A stretch of 64,000 nt of DNA, taken from Ruminococcus flavefaciens ND2009. GTDB taxonomy: Bacteria; Bacillota; Clostridia; Oscillospirales; Ruminococcaceae. The translations under genes and the position numbers were made by a program. Position 1 is the first letter of the stretch. Every line of letters begins with the position of its first letter. A model generated the notes under the pieces. That model was not told where the DNA came from and did not search any database. It worked only from the letters and a program-made list of their open reading frames with translations. Location of the stretch: contig NZ_KK211348.1 of the NCBI RefSeq assembly GCF_000621785.1, positions 69,494-133,493 on the forward strand, in the 5' to 3' direction. Shown here piece by piece: positions 35,731-43,857 of the stretch.

Positions 35731-35756
35731 ATAAATGTAGAGAGGAGTTGAAAGCA

Positions 35757-37031
35757 ATGGCAGGATTTTCCGAGCTTATCAAAAATTTCGACAAGACCCG
35801 TGACTATGTTCGGGACTTTTTCATATACGGCTGCAAGGTACGCAGCGATTTTGACCGCAAGAGCGTTCGCACCTACGGTGACGAGAAGCGCCGCGTCGAG
35901 AGCTGGATGGGAGATTGTATGCGCTATGACGATTCGGTACGCGGCAGAAGCGTGTCAATATCCGTGGACAGCGGTCATATCCCCGAAAATCCGCTGTACA
36001 GTGCCTATTACTCCAAGAGCTTCACGGATAACGATATACGTCTCCACTTCCTTATCACAGATATTCTCGCTGACGGCAGCAGCCTCACTCTCAGGGAGAT
36101 AACGGACATTCTCAACACAGAATACGGACAGCTTTTTGATGAGCAGACCGTCCGCAACAAGCTGAAGGAATACACCGATGAGGGCATAATCGTCTCCGAA
36201 AAGCAGGGCAAGACCCTTTACTACTCACTTTCACAGGACAGGGCTGATGACTATATAAATGAGTTCAGAGGGCTCTCTGACGCTCTGATGTTCTTCTCCG
36301 AGACCCAGCACTTCGGCATAATCGGCAACAGCATACTGAAAATGCTGGGACTGAAAAACGAACACTTTTTTATCAAGCACAATTATATGATGCACACCCT
36401 TGAGGACGTGCTGGTGCCCGAGATACTCACTGCCATGAACGAGAAGCGGTATATCTCCTTCCGCACCTTTTCGGCGAAAAGGCGCAAGGCTGGCGATGAC
36501 CTCGGCACCGAAAATCAGGTGGTGCCCATGAGGATACTTATCTCGGTGCAGACGGGAAGACGCTATCTGGCAGGATATATCCGCAGTCTGAAAAGGTTCG
36601 CCGCATTCCGTCTGGACTACATGAAGACTGTGAAGAAGGGGGATATATGCGAGAACTATGACTCTCTGAAGGCAAAGTTCGACCGCAATATGGGGCGCTG
36701 CTTCGGCGTTTCCTTCGGTATGCGCCGCGAGACGGGCACGGTCACTCCCATGAAGATAACCTTCTTCGCCGACGAGGAGAAGGAGCCATATATAATCGAA
36801 CGCCTTCAGCGCGAAAAGCGGTGCTGCACTCTTGAAAAGGAAGGCGAACACCTCTATACTCTCACCGCTGATGTCTTTGACCCCAACGAGCTCATGCACT
36901 GGGCCAAGACCTTCATCGGGCGGATAGTCCGCATAGAGGGCGGCGCAGACAGTGTCAGACAGCGCTTTTACGATGATATTTCAAGAATGAACAGAATGTA
37001 CGGCGGTGATGATGATGAACATATTCAGTGA
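35757..37031 (+). CDS. WYL-domain transcriptional regulator, first of a pair
   Basis: A 424-residue regulator with an N-terminal winged helix (LREITDILNTEYGQLFDEQTVRNKLKEYTDEG) and a WYL domain (VVPMRILISVQTGRRYLAGYIRSLKRFAAFRLDYM split over about residues 255-295), then a C-terminal WCX-like part. WYL proteins sense nucleic acids or nucleotides, for example PafBC with single-stranded DNA. The gene is divergent from rtcB with only 146 bases between the starts and overlaps the next WYL gene by 17 bases. It probably controls the RNA-repair genes on both sides; that is inference. Confidence 0.85.
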   Translation: MAGFSELIKNFDKTRDYVRDFFIYGCKVRSDFDRKSVRTYGDEKRRVESWMGDCMRYDDSVRGRSVSISVDSGHIPENPLYSAYYSKSFTDNDIRLHFLITDILADGSSLTLREITDILNTEYGQLFDEQTVRNKLKEYTDEGIIVSEKQGKTLYYSLSQDRADDYINEFRGLSDALMFFSETQHFGIIGNSILKMLGLKNEHFFIKHNYMMHTLEDVLVPEILTAMNEKRYISFRTFSAKRRKAGDDLGTENQVVPMRILISVQTGRRYLAGYIRSLKRFAAFRLDYMKTVKKGDICENYDSLKAKFDRNMGRCFGVSFGMRRETGTVTPMKITFFADEEKEPYIIERLQREKRCCTLEKEGEHLYTLTADVFDPNELMHWAKTFIGRIVRIEGGADSVRQRFYDDISRMNRMYGGDDDEHIQ

Positions 37032-38004
37032 GATATACGGCACATATTTCCGTATCGCGGCAAAGCTGCTGGAAAAACAGGTTACCGACGAAAAGACTGT
37101 CCGTGAAACAGTTCAGCGCGAGGGCTTCCGGGATTCGGTGCTGTTCCTGCCCCAGAAGCTGCTGCCCGGTGAGGAAAGCTGGGGGCTTTTCCGCCGCCTG
37201 TCCGACAACAGTCTGGAGCGGATAACAAAAAATGCACCCGTGAAGGTGCTGACAAGGCTGCAAAAGATGTGGCTGAGGGCAAAGCTTTCGGACCCCAGGA
37301 TAAGGCTTTTCATGGACGAGGACACACTTACTGCCCTTGAAAAAAAGCTTGCAGATGTGCCGCCCCTTTACAGGCGGGAGCAGTTCGGCTTTACCGACCG
37401 CTTCTCGGACTGTGACGACTTTCTCAGTCAGCGCTACACAGAGGTTTTCCGCACCGCTCTTACGGCGGTCAAGCGCAGGAGCATAGTCTATATCGAGTTC
37501 ACCTCGGGACACGGCAAGCGCATGGGAGGCAAGTTCGTACTGCTGAAAATGGAGTACTCTCCCAAGAACGACAAATTCCGCGCCTACTGCTATCTGCTGC
37601 GCAATGACAGAGTCAAAAGCAGTGGTATCATCAACATCGGGCGCATAAATAAAATAGCCGACACGGGACGTGTTTTTCGCACTCCCGTGTCAATGGAGTC
37701 CTATTTCCTGAGCCGCAAGTGCAGCTCTCCTGCGGTAATAAGGGTGAAACCCGAAAGAAACGGCGTGGAGCGCTTCATGCTGGAGTTTGCTTCCTATGAG
37801 AAGCACACCGTCCGCGACCTGGAAACGGGAGAATACACCGTGGAACTGTGGTACGATCGACAGGACGAGACAGAGCTGCTGATACAGCTGCTGAGCTTTG
37901 GTCCCGTTGTGGAGATAACGGGTCCGCAGCATCTGCGTGAACAGGCTAAAATACGCATAAAAAAGCAGTATGAGCTGCTTGAGAGATACAGAGAGGAGGG
38001 ATAA
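37015..38004 (+). CDS. WYL-domain protein, second of a pair
   Basis: A 329-residue partner of the preceding protein. The WYL-like segment is around residues 175-220 (KFRAYCYLLRNDRVKSSGIINIGRINKI), and the C-terminal part resembles WCX domains (VELWYDRQDETELLIQLLSFGPVVEITGP). I see no clear N-terminal DNA-binding domain, so it may act as a heterodimer with the first, as PafB and PafC do. It overlaps the first gene and is followed two bases later by the CCA-type nucleotidyltransferase. Several starts (GTG 37006, ATG 37009-37015) are possible. Confidence 0.8.
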   Translation: MNIFSEIYGTYFRIAAKLLEKQVTDEKTVRETVQREGFRDSVLFLPQKLLPGEESWGLFRRLSDNSLERITKNAPVKVLTRLQKMWLRAKLSDPRIRLFMDEDTLTALEKKLADVPPLYRREQFGFTDRFSDCDDFLSQRYTEVFRTALTAVKRRSIVYIEFTSGHGKRMGGKFVLLKMEYSPKNDKFRAYCYLLRNDRVKSSGIINIGRINKIADTGRVFRTPVSMESYFLSRKCSSPAVIRVKPERNGVERFMLEFASYEKHTVRDLETGEYTVELWYDRQDETELLIQLLSFGPVVEITGPQHLREQAKIRIKKQYELLERYREEG

Positions 38005-38005
38005 A

Positions 38006-39334
38006 ATGACCGATCAGGAAGCCGCAGTGCTCATCGCCGAAAAAGCGGCAGAGCTTGGCGGAACAGTGTACTTCGTGGGCGGCTGCGTCCGTGACGGGAT
38101 ACTGGGCAGGGAAAACAAGGACATCGACATAGAGATACACGGTCTCACCGCCGAGCAGACTGAAAAGGTGCTGGACTCGGTGGGCAGCCGTCAGGAATAC
38201 GGAAAAAGCTTCGGCATCTACAGTCTGAAAGGACTTGGACTTGATATATCATTGCCAGGGTCGGGACACTCAGACGAGGACGCCGCCCCGTTCATGGGGA
38301 CTTATGAAGCTGCAAGACGCCGTGACTTCACCGTAAACGGACTTATGAAAAATGTGCTCACGGGAGAGATCACAGACCACTTCGGCGGAATGAAGGACAT
38401 AGAGTCCCGAACTATACGTCACATAGATGACAGCACCTTTGCTGCGGATCCACTGAGAGTGCTCCGTGCGGCGCAGTTCTCTGCACGTTTCGGCTTTGAC
38501 ATAGCCGCTGAGACAGTCGGTCTCTGCCGCAGTCTTGACATTTCGGGACTGCCCTCCGAGCGCATAATGCTGGAGACGGAAAAGGCGCTGCTCAGGTCGG
38601 AAAAGCCCTCGGTGTTCTTTGAGCAGCTTCGCAGAATGGGGCAGCTCAGCTTCTGGTTCCCAGAGGCAAAGGCACTCATAGGTGTGCCCCAGAACCGCCA
38701 ATACCACCTTGAGGGAGATGCCTGGACTCACACCATGATGGTGCTGGACGAGGCTGCCAAAAGGCGTGATATTGCAAAATATCCCCTGGGATTCATGCTC
38801 TCTGCACTCTGCCACGACTTCGGCAAGGCGGTGAGCACAACAATAGACGAGGACGGGACTGTCCACTCCTATGAGCACGAAGCCCTGGGACTGCCGCCGG
38901 TTAAGACCTTTCTGGAAAGGCTGACCTCGGAAAGCGCACTTATCAGATACGTTCTGAACATGACAGAGCTCCACATGGAGCCCAATATAATGGCACGGGC
39001 AAGGTCAAAACTGAAAAGGACCAACAGGCTCTTTGACAGGTCTGTGGAGCCCTTTGACCTTATACAGCTTTCGGTCTGCGACGGACTGGGGAAGCTGCCG
39101 AAATGCGATGATACCGAGGAATTCCTCATGCAGAGATACGACCGCTTCAACGAGATAATGTCACGTCCCTGTCTCATGGGCAGGGACCTCATAGAGGCAG
39201 GTCTTGAGCCGTCGGAGCACTTCTCGGAGATACTCGGCTATGCACACAAGCTGAGGCTTGCAGGTCTGGACAAGGATAACCAGCTCCGCCAGAGCCTTGC
39301 CTACGCAAGAAGCGTGCTTAAAATAAAGGGGTGA
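38006..39334 (+). CDS. CCA-adding/poly(A)-polymerase-type nucleotidyltransferase with HD domain
   Basis: A 442-residue class II tRNA nucleotidyltransferase-like enzyme. Head domain: VYFVGGCVRDGILGRENKD with catalytic aspartates in KDIDIEI, then RRRDFTVN-like ARRRDFTVNGLM and ADPLRVLRAAQFSARFGF. An HD domain follows (LCHDFGKAVS, HSYEHEALG). Bacterial enzymes of this form add or repair CCA on tRNA. Start at 38006 follows GAGGAGGG. It may be the housekeeping CCA enzyme, but its position in the WYL/RlaP operon next to rtcB fits repair of cleaved tRNA ends. Confidence 0.88.
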   Translation: MTDQEAAVLIAEKAAELGGTVYFVGGCVRDGILGRENKDIDIEIHGLTAEQTEKVLDSVGSRQEYGKSFGIYSLKGLGLDISLPGSGHSDEDAAPFMGTYEAARRRDFTVNGLMKNVLTGEITDHFGGMKDIESRTIRHIDDSTFAADPLRVLRAAQFSARFGFDIAAETVGLCRSLDISGLPSERIMLETEKALLRSEKPSVFFEQLRRMGQLSFWFPEAKALIGVPQNRQYHLEGDAWTHTMMVLDEAAKRRDIAKYPLGFMLSALCHDFGKAVSTTIDEDGTVHSYEHEALGLPPVKTFLERLTSESALIRYVLNMTELHMEPNIMARARSKLKRTNRLFDRSVEPFDLIQLSVCDGLGKLPKCDDTEEFLMQRYDRFNEIMSRPCLMGRDLIEAGLEPSEHFSEILGYAHKLRLAGLDKDNQLRQSLAYARSVLKIKG

Positions 39335-39339
39335 AAGCA

Positions 39340-40368
39340 ATGAAGCTTGAAGAAATAAAGGAAAAGCTTGCAGGGAGCGAATATGACTTTCTGCGCAACG
39401 ACAAACATCTGGGCAAAAACATAATACTTCTCGGGCTTGGCGGCTCCCACGCCTACGGTACGGAGACCGAGACCTCAGACCTTGACATCAGGGGCTGTGC
39501 ACTGAGCAGCAGGGAGGAGATACTCTGCGGCGAGAACTTTGAACAGGTCATGGATATTCCCACCGATACCACAGTGTTTTCCTTCACGAAGCTGATACAG
39601 CTGCTGACGGACTGTAACCCCAATACCATTGAGATACTGGGGCTCAGACCCGACCATTACCTCTATCTCTCGGATATAGGAAGGGAGCTGCTTGACAACC
39701 GGAAGATGTTCCTGTCAAGAAAGGCGGTAAACTCCTTCAGCGGCTATGCCACAGCGCAGTTCAGACGGCTCGACAACAAGTCTGCCCGTCTTGCGGACCA
39801 GTCCATACAGGAGCAGCATATACTCAGCAGCATAAAAATGGCTTCCGAGAGCTTCCGCGAGATGTACTTTCAGTACCCGGAGGACGCTGTGAAGCTGTAC
39901 ATCGACAAGGCGGTGAATGACAGCCTTGATACGGAGATATTCATGGATATAAGCCTGAAGCACTATCCCCTCCGCGACTATAAGGATATGTGGAACCGGA
40001 TGTCGGATATAGTCCGGGACTATGCGAAGGTGGGCAAGCGCAACCAGAACGCCATAAGCCACAACAAGCTGGGCAAGCACATGATGCACCTCATAAGGCT
40101 GTATATCATGTGCATAGATATTCTTGAAAAGGGCGAGATAATCACCTACAGAGAGGCTGAACACGATCTGCTCATGAGTATAAGGAACGGCGCTTTTCTG
40201 GACGGAAACAGACAGCCTACCGATGAGTTCTTTGAGCTTGTGGAGGACTACAAAAAGCGTCTCGGCTACGCAAAGGATAACACCGACCTCCCCGAGCTGC
40301 CCGACTATGAGGCTATAAGAGAGTTTACCATCTATGCAAACGGAAGAGCAGTAAAGGAAGATATATGA
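39340..40368 (+). CDS. RlaP-type nucleotidyltransferase (RNA-repair associated)
   Basis: A 342-residue member of the predicted nucleotidyltransferase family COG3541, called RlaP for its association with RNA-repair ligases. The Pol-beta-type active site is LLGLGGSHAYGTETETSDLD (G-S motif plus two aspartates, D-x-D-I-R). The rest is helical, with IRNGAFLDGNRQPTDEFFELV near the end. It starts six bases after the CCA-type gene (ATG 39340). In related loci such proteins are thought to add nucleotides to damaged RNA ends before ligation by RtcB. The activity is not demonstrated. Confidence 0.85.
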   Translation: MKLEEIKEKLAGSEYDFLRNDKHLGKNIILLGLGGSHAYGTETETSDLDIRGCALSSREEILCGENFEQVMDIPTDTTVFSFTKLIQLLTDCNPNTIEILGLRPDHYLYLSDIGRELLDNRKMFLSRKAVNSFSGYATAQFRRLDNKSARLADQSIQEQHILSSIKMASESFREMYFQYPEDAVKLYIDKAVNDSLDTEIFMDISLKHYPLRDYKDMWNRMSDIVRDYAKVGKRNQNAISHNKLGKHMMHLIRLYIMCIDILEKGEIITYREAEHDLLMSIRNGAFLDGNRQPTDEFFELVEDYKKRLGYAKDNTDLPELPDYEAIREFTIYANGRAVKEDI

Positions 40369-40476
40369 TACCCCCTTACGGACGGGAAAATGCTTCTTTG
40401 ATTTGTGCAGTTATCACTAAGCGGAGGAGCGCTGACAGTGCGATTTGCCGAAAATATAATTTTTGCCGCAAATATA

Positions 40477-40526
40477 TTGACACAGTGTCAGAATAATGCT
40501 ATAATATCAATAGTGACACGGTGTCA
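40477..40526 (+). promoter_or_regulatory. Second TetR-type promoter with two operators
   Basis: TTGACA (40477-40482), 17-base spacer, TATAAT (40500-40505), with TGACACAGTGTCA at 40478-40490 and TGACACGGTGTCA at 40514-40526. Layout and spacing are identical to the tetR promoter at 29787, and flanking sequence upstream is also related. Confidence 0.88.
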
Positions 40527-40545
40527 GAACGGAAAGAGGTGCGGT

Positions 40546-41079
40546 ATGAAAATAGTTGTACTTATGGCGAGCCCAAATACCGACGGCTCCACGAGGATAC
40601 TTGCAGAAAGCTTCGCAAAGGGCGCAGAGGAAGGCGGACATTCGGTGGAGATCATAGACGTCTGTACGCTGAACATCGCCCCATGTACAGGCTGCGTAGC
40701 CTGCGGATATGAGGGGGACTGCGTTCAGCATGATGACAATGAGATCATCCGAAGAAAGCTGCTCTCCTGCGATATGGTGGTCTTTGCCACGCCCCTTTAC
40801 TATTATGGTATGTCGGCGCAGCTGAAGACCGTGGTTGACAGGTTCTGTGCATATAACAGCAGCCTCAACCGCAGGCATCTCAAATCGGCACTGCTGACTG
40901 TGGCGTGGAATTCACAGGACTGGACCTTTGAAGCACTTGAAGCCCACTATAAAACCCTTGTGCGCTATATTAATTTCGAGGATATGGGCATGGTACTGGG
41001 CTATGGCTGCGGGACTCCCTCAATGACAAGAGCAGGGAAGTACCCTGAAATGGCATATAAATTAGGTAGATCATTATAA
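40546..41079 (+). CDS. NADPH-dependent FMN reductase-like flavoprotein
   Basis: A 177-residue flavodoxin-fold protein of the NAD(P)H:FMN/quinone reductase group: SPNTDGSTRILAESF binds the flavin phosphate, ATPLYYYGMSAQLKTVVDR is the second flavin loop. A cysteine cluster CTGCVACGYEGDC follows strand 2, typical of the iron-sulfur flavoprotein-like branch. It is controlled by the TGACACnGTGTCA promoter and followed 15 bases later by a flavodoxin. Likely reduces quinones or other electrophiles; substrate unknown. Confidence 0.88.
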   Translation: MKIVVLMASPNTDGSTRILAESFAKGAEEGGHSVEIIDVCTLNIAPCTGCVACGYEGDCVQHDDNEIIRRKLLSCDMVVFATPLYYYGMSAQLKTVVDRFCAYNSSLNRRHLKSALLTVAWNSQDWTFEALEAHYKTLVRYINFEDMGMVLGYGCGTPSMTRAGKYPEMAYKLGRSL

Positions 41080-41094
41080 AATGGAGGTAATATC

Positions 41095-41559
41095 ATGAGT
41101 AAGAAATTAGTAGCATATTTTTCAGCAAGCGGAAATACAGCAGCTCTGGCTGAGAAACTGGCAAAGGCAGCAGGAGCCGATCTCTACGAGATAAAGCCTG
41201 CGGTCCCCTACACAAGGGAAGATCTGAACTGGCAGAACAAGCAGTCCAGGAGCAGCGTTGAGATGAGCGATCACAGCTCACGTCCCGCACTGGCAGATAC
41301 TATGGCAAATGCAGCGGCGTACGATACCATATATATCGGTTTCCCTGTGTGGTGGTACATCGCTCCCACTATCATAAACTCCTTCCTGGAGAGCTATGAT
41401 CTCTCGGGCAAGAAGATAATACTCTTTGCTACCTCGGGAGGAAGCGGCTTCGGAAAGGCAGTACAGAACCTGAGCCTCAGCGCTCCCAATGCACAGATAG
41501 TGGAGGGAAAGGTAAATCCCTCAGCAAAGGATATAGAGCTCCTTGCCGCTATGGACTGA
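41095..41559 (+). CDS. Flavodoxin
   Basis: A 154-residue flavodoxin (flavodoxin_4 type). The FMN phosphate loop is YFSASGNTAALAEK and the isoalloxazine loops are IGFPVWWYIAP and ATSGGSGFGKAV. Start after ATGGAGG. Second gene of the operon under the TetR operators; it may receive electrons for the preceding reductase or for the aldo-keto/cupin system. A terminator follows. Confidence 0.92.
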   Translation: MSKKLVAYFSASGNTAALAEKLAKAAGADLYEIKPAVPYTREDLNWQNKQSRSSVEMSDHSSRPALADTMANAAAYDTIYIGFPVWWYIAPTIINSFLESYDLSGKKIILFATSGGSGFGKAVQNLSLSAPNAQIVEGKVNPSAKDIELLAAMD

Positions 41560-41585
41560 GCTCACTGATCTTATAAACAATATCA

Positions 41586-41620
41586 GCCCCGAAGCGTTTA
41601 TCTCTCCGCTTCGGGGCATT
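41586..41620 (+). terminator. Terminator after flavodoxin
   Basis: GCCCCGAAGCG (41586-41596) pairs with CGCTTCGGGGC (41607-41617); only a short T stretch follows. Confidence 0.75.
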
Positions 41621-41653
41621 GCTGGTAATGGAAATAAAAATTTACGTCAGATA

Positions 41654-41706
41654 TGTAACAGCTGACAAGTTTATCCCGATTGTTGTTTATGAAAGGCCGA
41701 CCTTAT
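41654..41706 (+). promoter_or_regulatory. ECF-type promoter of the sigma-factor gene
   Basis: TGTAACA (41654-41660) and CCGATT (41676-41681), start-to-start distance 22, followed by the conserved leader GTTTATGAAAGGcCGAcCTTA (from 41685). The identical elements at identical spacing lie before the dockerin gene at 43858. No sigma-A promoter is seen here, so the sigma factor probably controls itself. Confidence 0.8.
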
Positions 41707-41732
41707 TAAATAGATCGCGAGGAGGAATGAAA

Positions 41733-42299
41733 ATGACAAGCAGAGAACTGGCGGCAATGATGAAAGAATCACCTGCCGACTGTCATAGGACCCTTGTCAG
41801 GGAGTATGGCAGATATGTTTATGCTATCGTTTATAACAAGCTCAGAGGCTGCGGGACCAAAGAAGATATAGAGGAATGTGTCAGTGATGTTTTTGCTGCT
41901 CTTTTCATGAAGTGTCAGTTTGATCTGTCATCTGAAAACGACATCAAGAGCCTGATCGGCACTATTGCTCAGAGAAAGGCTATAGACAGCTTCAGGAGCC
42001 TTTGTGCGAAGGAGAAACATATCACCGATACCGACGAGGACGATATGAGAGAGATTGTCTCTGACTTCAGTGTTGACGAGCGCGTTGACCGTTCTGAACT
42101 CCGCCGCGTGCTCCTTGATAAGATAGATGAGCTGGGCGAGCCCGATTCAACTATTCTTATTCAGAAATTCTATTATAATAAAGACTCCAATGAGATAGCC
42201 AGAAGCGTTTCCATGACTGCTGGCGCTGTCAGACAGAGATGTGCAAGGGCTATGAGCAAGCTGCGATCGAAGCTTGTGGAAGTCGGAATACAAGGATAA
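41733..42299 (+). CDS. ECF-like sigma-70 family sigma factor (module 1)
   Basis: A 188-residue sigma factor with region 2 (YGRYVYAIVYNKLRGCGTKEDIEECVSDVFAALF) and region 4 (STILIQKFYYNKDSNEIARSVSMTAGAVRQRCARAMSKLR). It lacks regions 1 and 3, as expected for ECF factors. ATG at 41733 lies eight bases after AGGAGG. It is related to the sigma factor at 45868. The anti-sigma gene starts 13 bases downstream. The shared promoter at 41654 and 43770 gives its likely recognition sequence. Confidence 0.88.
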   Translation: MTSRELAAMMKESPADCHRTLVREYGRYVYAIVYNKLRGCGTKEDIEECVSDVFAALFMKCQFDLSSENDIKSLIGTIAQRKAIDSFRSLCAKEKHITDTDEDDMREIVSDFSVDERVDRSELRRVLLDKIDELGEPDSTILIQKFYYNKDSNEIARSVSMTAGAVRQRCARAMSKLRSKLVEVGIQG

Positions 42300-42311
42300 G
42301 GGGGAGCAGAT

Positions 42312-43688
42312 ATGAAAGACAAAGAAATATTCGATATTCTCGAAAATGCGGAGTACGAATCAATGGAAAGACTTATAGACAAGTGCCCCGAGATCCCTGA
42401 TGAACAGCTTGACAGGATACTTGCCATGAGCGAGAAAAAGTTCAGGGACAAAATGGCGGCACAGGAAAGAACAGAGAGAGATAATACTATAAAAATGACA
42501 GAAAATGACGAGGTACAGGGCGTTGAGCGCAGCAGAAGACCTGCATGGCTGGCTTATCTTACCACAGCAGCTTCGGTCATACTCATAGCGGGTATCGCTA
42601 TCGGAAGCACATTCATGCTCAGAAGAGAAAGCAAGCCCGGCGGAGGCGGAGAGCTGCCACCTGCGGTAACAGCTACTACCACAGCAAGTGACAACACAGG
42701 AACTACATTTGTATCATCTGGCAAGGACGGAACAGTCACCGTGACCACTACCACAACGACCGCAGGCGGTACAGCAGTAACATCGGCAGTCCCCGGCGGT
42801 GAAGGAAATACAGTTACAGCTGCTGAAAATGAGGAGCTGAAGCCCTTCGTCGGCAGATGGAAGTATCAGGCATCAAGCGGCAACTATACCGTTGACATGG
42901 GCGCCGAGAATATCGGCACTGTTGAGATACGGGGCGACGGCACATATACCTATACCGAGAATAACGGCAATGTCACCACAGACAGGGTCGAGAGATCGGT
43001 CGAGAAAATAGCCGGTACAGAGTTCGTGACACTCACGTTCTATGACGGCTCGGCTATAAAGTTTGTGGCATCATACAACGAAGCTGGCAGCGACCGCCTC
43101 AATATAGGCAACGGCGGTCTTGAGAGACTGGTCCGCGAGGGAAGTGCCGATGCCAATGTTCCGGAAGTGAAGTCGAGCTGGAAGACCGCTTACAGGCAGG
43201 TACTGAATGACTTCATGAATTCTTCCGAATACACTCAGGATACCAGATGGGACGTTCAGGATCTGGACAGCGACGGAACACCCGAGCTCCTCATATCACT
43301 GGGCACATTCTATGCGGCAGGAGTAAGGATATACTATTATGAGAACGGAAATGCTGTTCCTGTTCTCACAGGTGACGGCAGCATAGGAGCCTATGGTCTG
43401 TACGGCGAGTTAAAATATTGTCCCGGAGAGTACCTTCTCGGAGGTTACAATTTAAATAAGGGCTATGAGTACTATTCAACAGCAAAATATGAAGGTCACA
43501 AGGTAACCCCTCTCCAGACGACCATGAACAATGTTGGAATTGTCGGTGAGGATGCTGCGGAATATTATATAAACGAAATAGAAGTAAGCAAGGAAGAACA
43601 TGATGACGCAGTGGCTCAGTGGAATGTAAAGAACTGGGTAAGTGCAGGCAGACAGTATACCTTCGGTGACTTCTCGCCCCTCAGCTGA
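42312..43688 (+). CDS. Membrane anti-sigma factor with lipocalin-like ectodomain (module 1)
   Basis: A 458-residue single-pass protein: cytoplasmic region 1-75, membrane segment about 76-105 (YLTTAASVILIAGIAIGSTF), Thr/Gly-rich stalk 106-175, then two outside domains. The first (about 176-278) is shared with the secreted dockerin protein at 43858: FVGRWKYQASSGNYTVDMGAENIGT versus the corresponding SFAGKWTHQVSKG...VDMSAANIGT. The second contains DLDSDGTPELLISLG. Position after the sigma gene and topology indicate an anti-sigma factor resembling RsgI of cellulolytic clostridia, which senses polysaccharide; the ligand here is unknown. Confidence 0.78.
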   Translation: MKDKEIFDILENAEYESMERLIDKCPEIPDEQLDRILAMSEKKFRDKMAAQERTERDNTIKMTENDEVQGVERSRRPAWLAYLTTAASVILIAGIAIGSTFMLRRESKPGGGGELPPAVTATTTASDNTGTTFVSSGKDGTVTVTTTTTTAGGTAVTSAVPGGEGNTVTAAENEELKPFVGRWKYQASSGNYTVDMGAENIGTVEIRGDGTYTYTENNGNVTTDRVERSVEKIAGTEFVTLTFYDGSAIKFVASYNEAGSDRLNIGNGGLERLVREGSADANVPEVKSSWKTAYRQVLNDFMNSSEYTQDTRWDVQDLDSDGTPELLISLGTFYAAGVRIYYYENGNAVPVLTGDGSIGAYGLYGELKYCPGEYLLGGYNLNKGYEYYSTAKYEGHKVTPLQTTMNNVGIVGEDAAEYYINEIEVSKEEHDDAVAQWNVKNWVSAGRQYTFGDFSPLS

Positions 43689-43703
43689 ACTGAATAAACA
43701 CCG

Positions 43704-43737
43704 AAAACCACCCTGAAAACGGGTGGTTTTTGTTTTT
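43704..43737 (+). terminator. Terminator of sigma/anti-sigma module 1
   Basis: AAAACCACCC (43704-43713) pairs with GGGTGGTTTT (43721-43730), followed by T-rich sequence. Confidence 0.9.
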
Positions 43738-43769
43738 CGGAAAATTTTCTGAAATTTTTGGGAGATTTT

Positions 43770-43822
43770 TGTAACACACTGTTTTTTTGCTCCGATTACT
43801 GTTTATGAAAGGTCGATCTTAG
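43770..43822 (+). promoter_or_regulatory. ECF-type promoter of the small dockerin gene
   Basis: TGTAACA (43770-43776) and CCGATT (43792-43797), then GTTTATGAAAGGtCGAtCTTA (43801 on). It matches the promoter before the module-1 sigma gene in both motifs, in spacing and in the leader. Confidence 0.8.
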
Positions 43823-43857
43823 AGATTAAAACAACGATGATCCAGGAGGAATTTATT

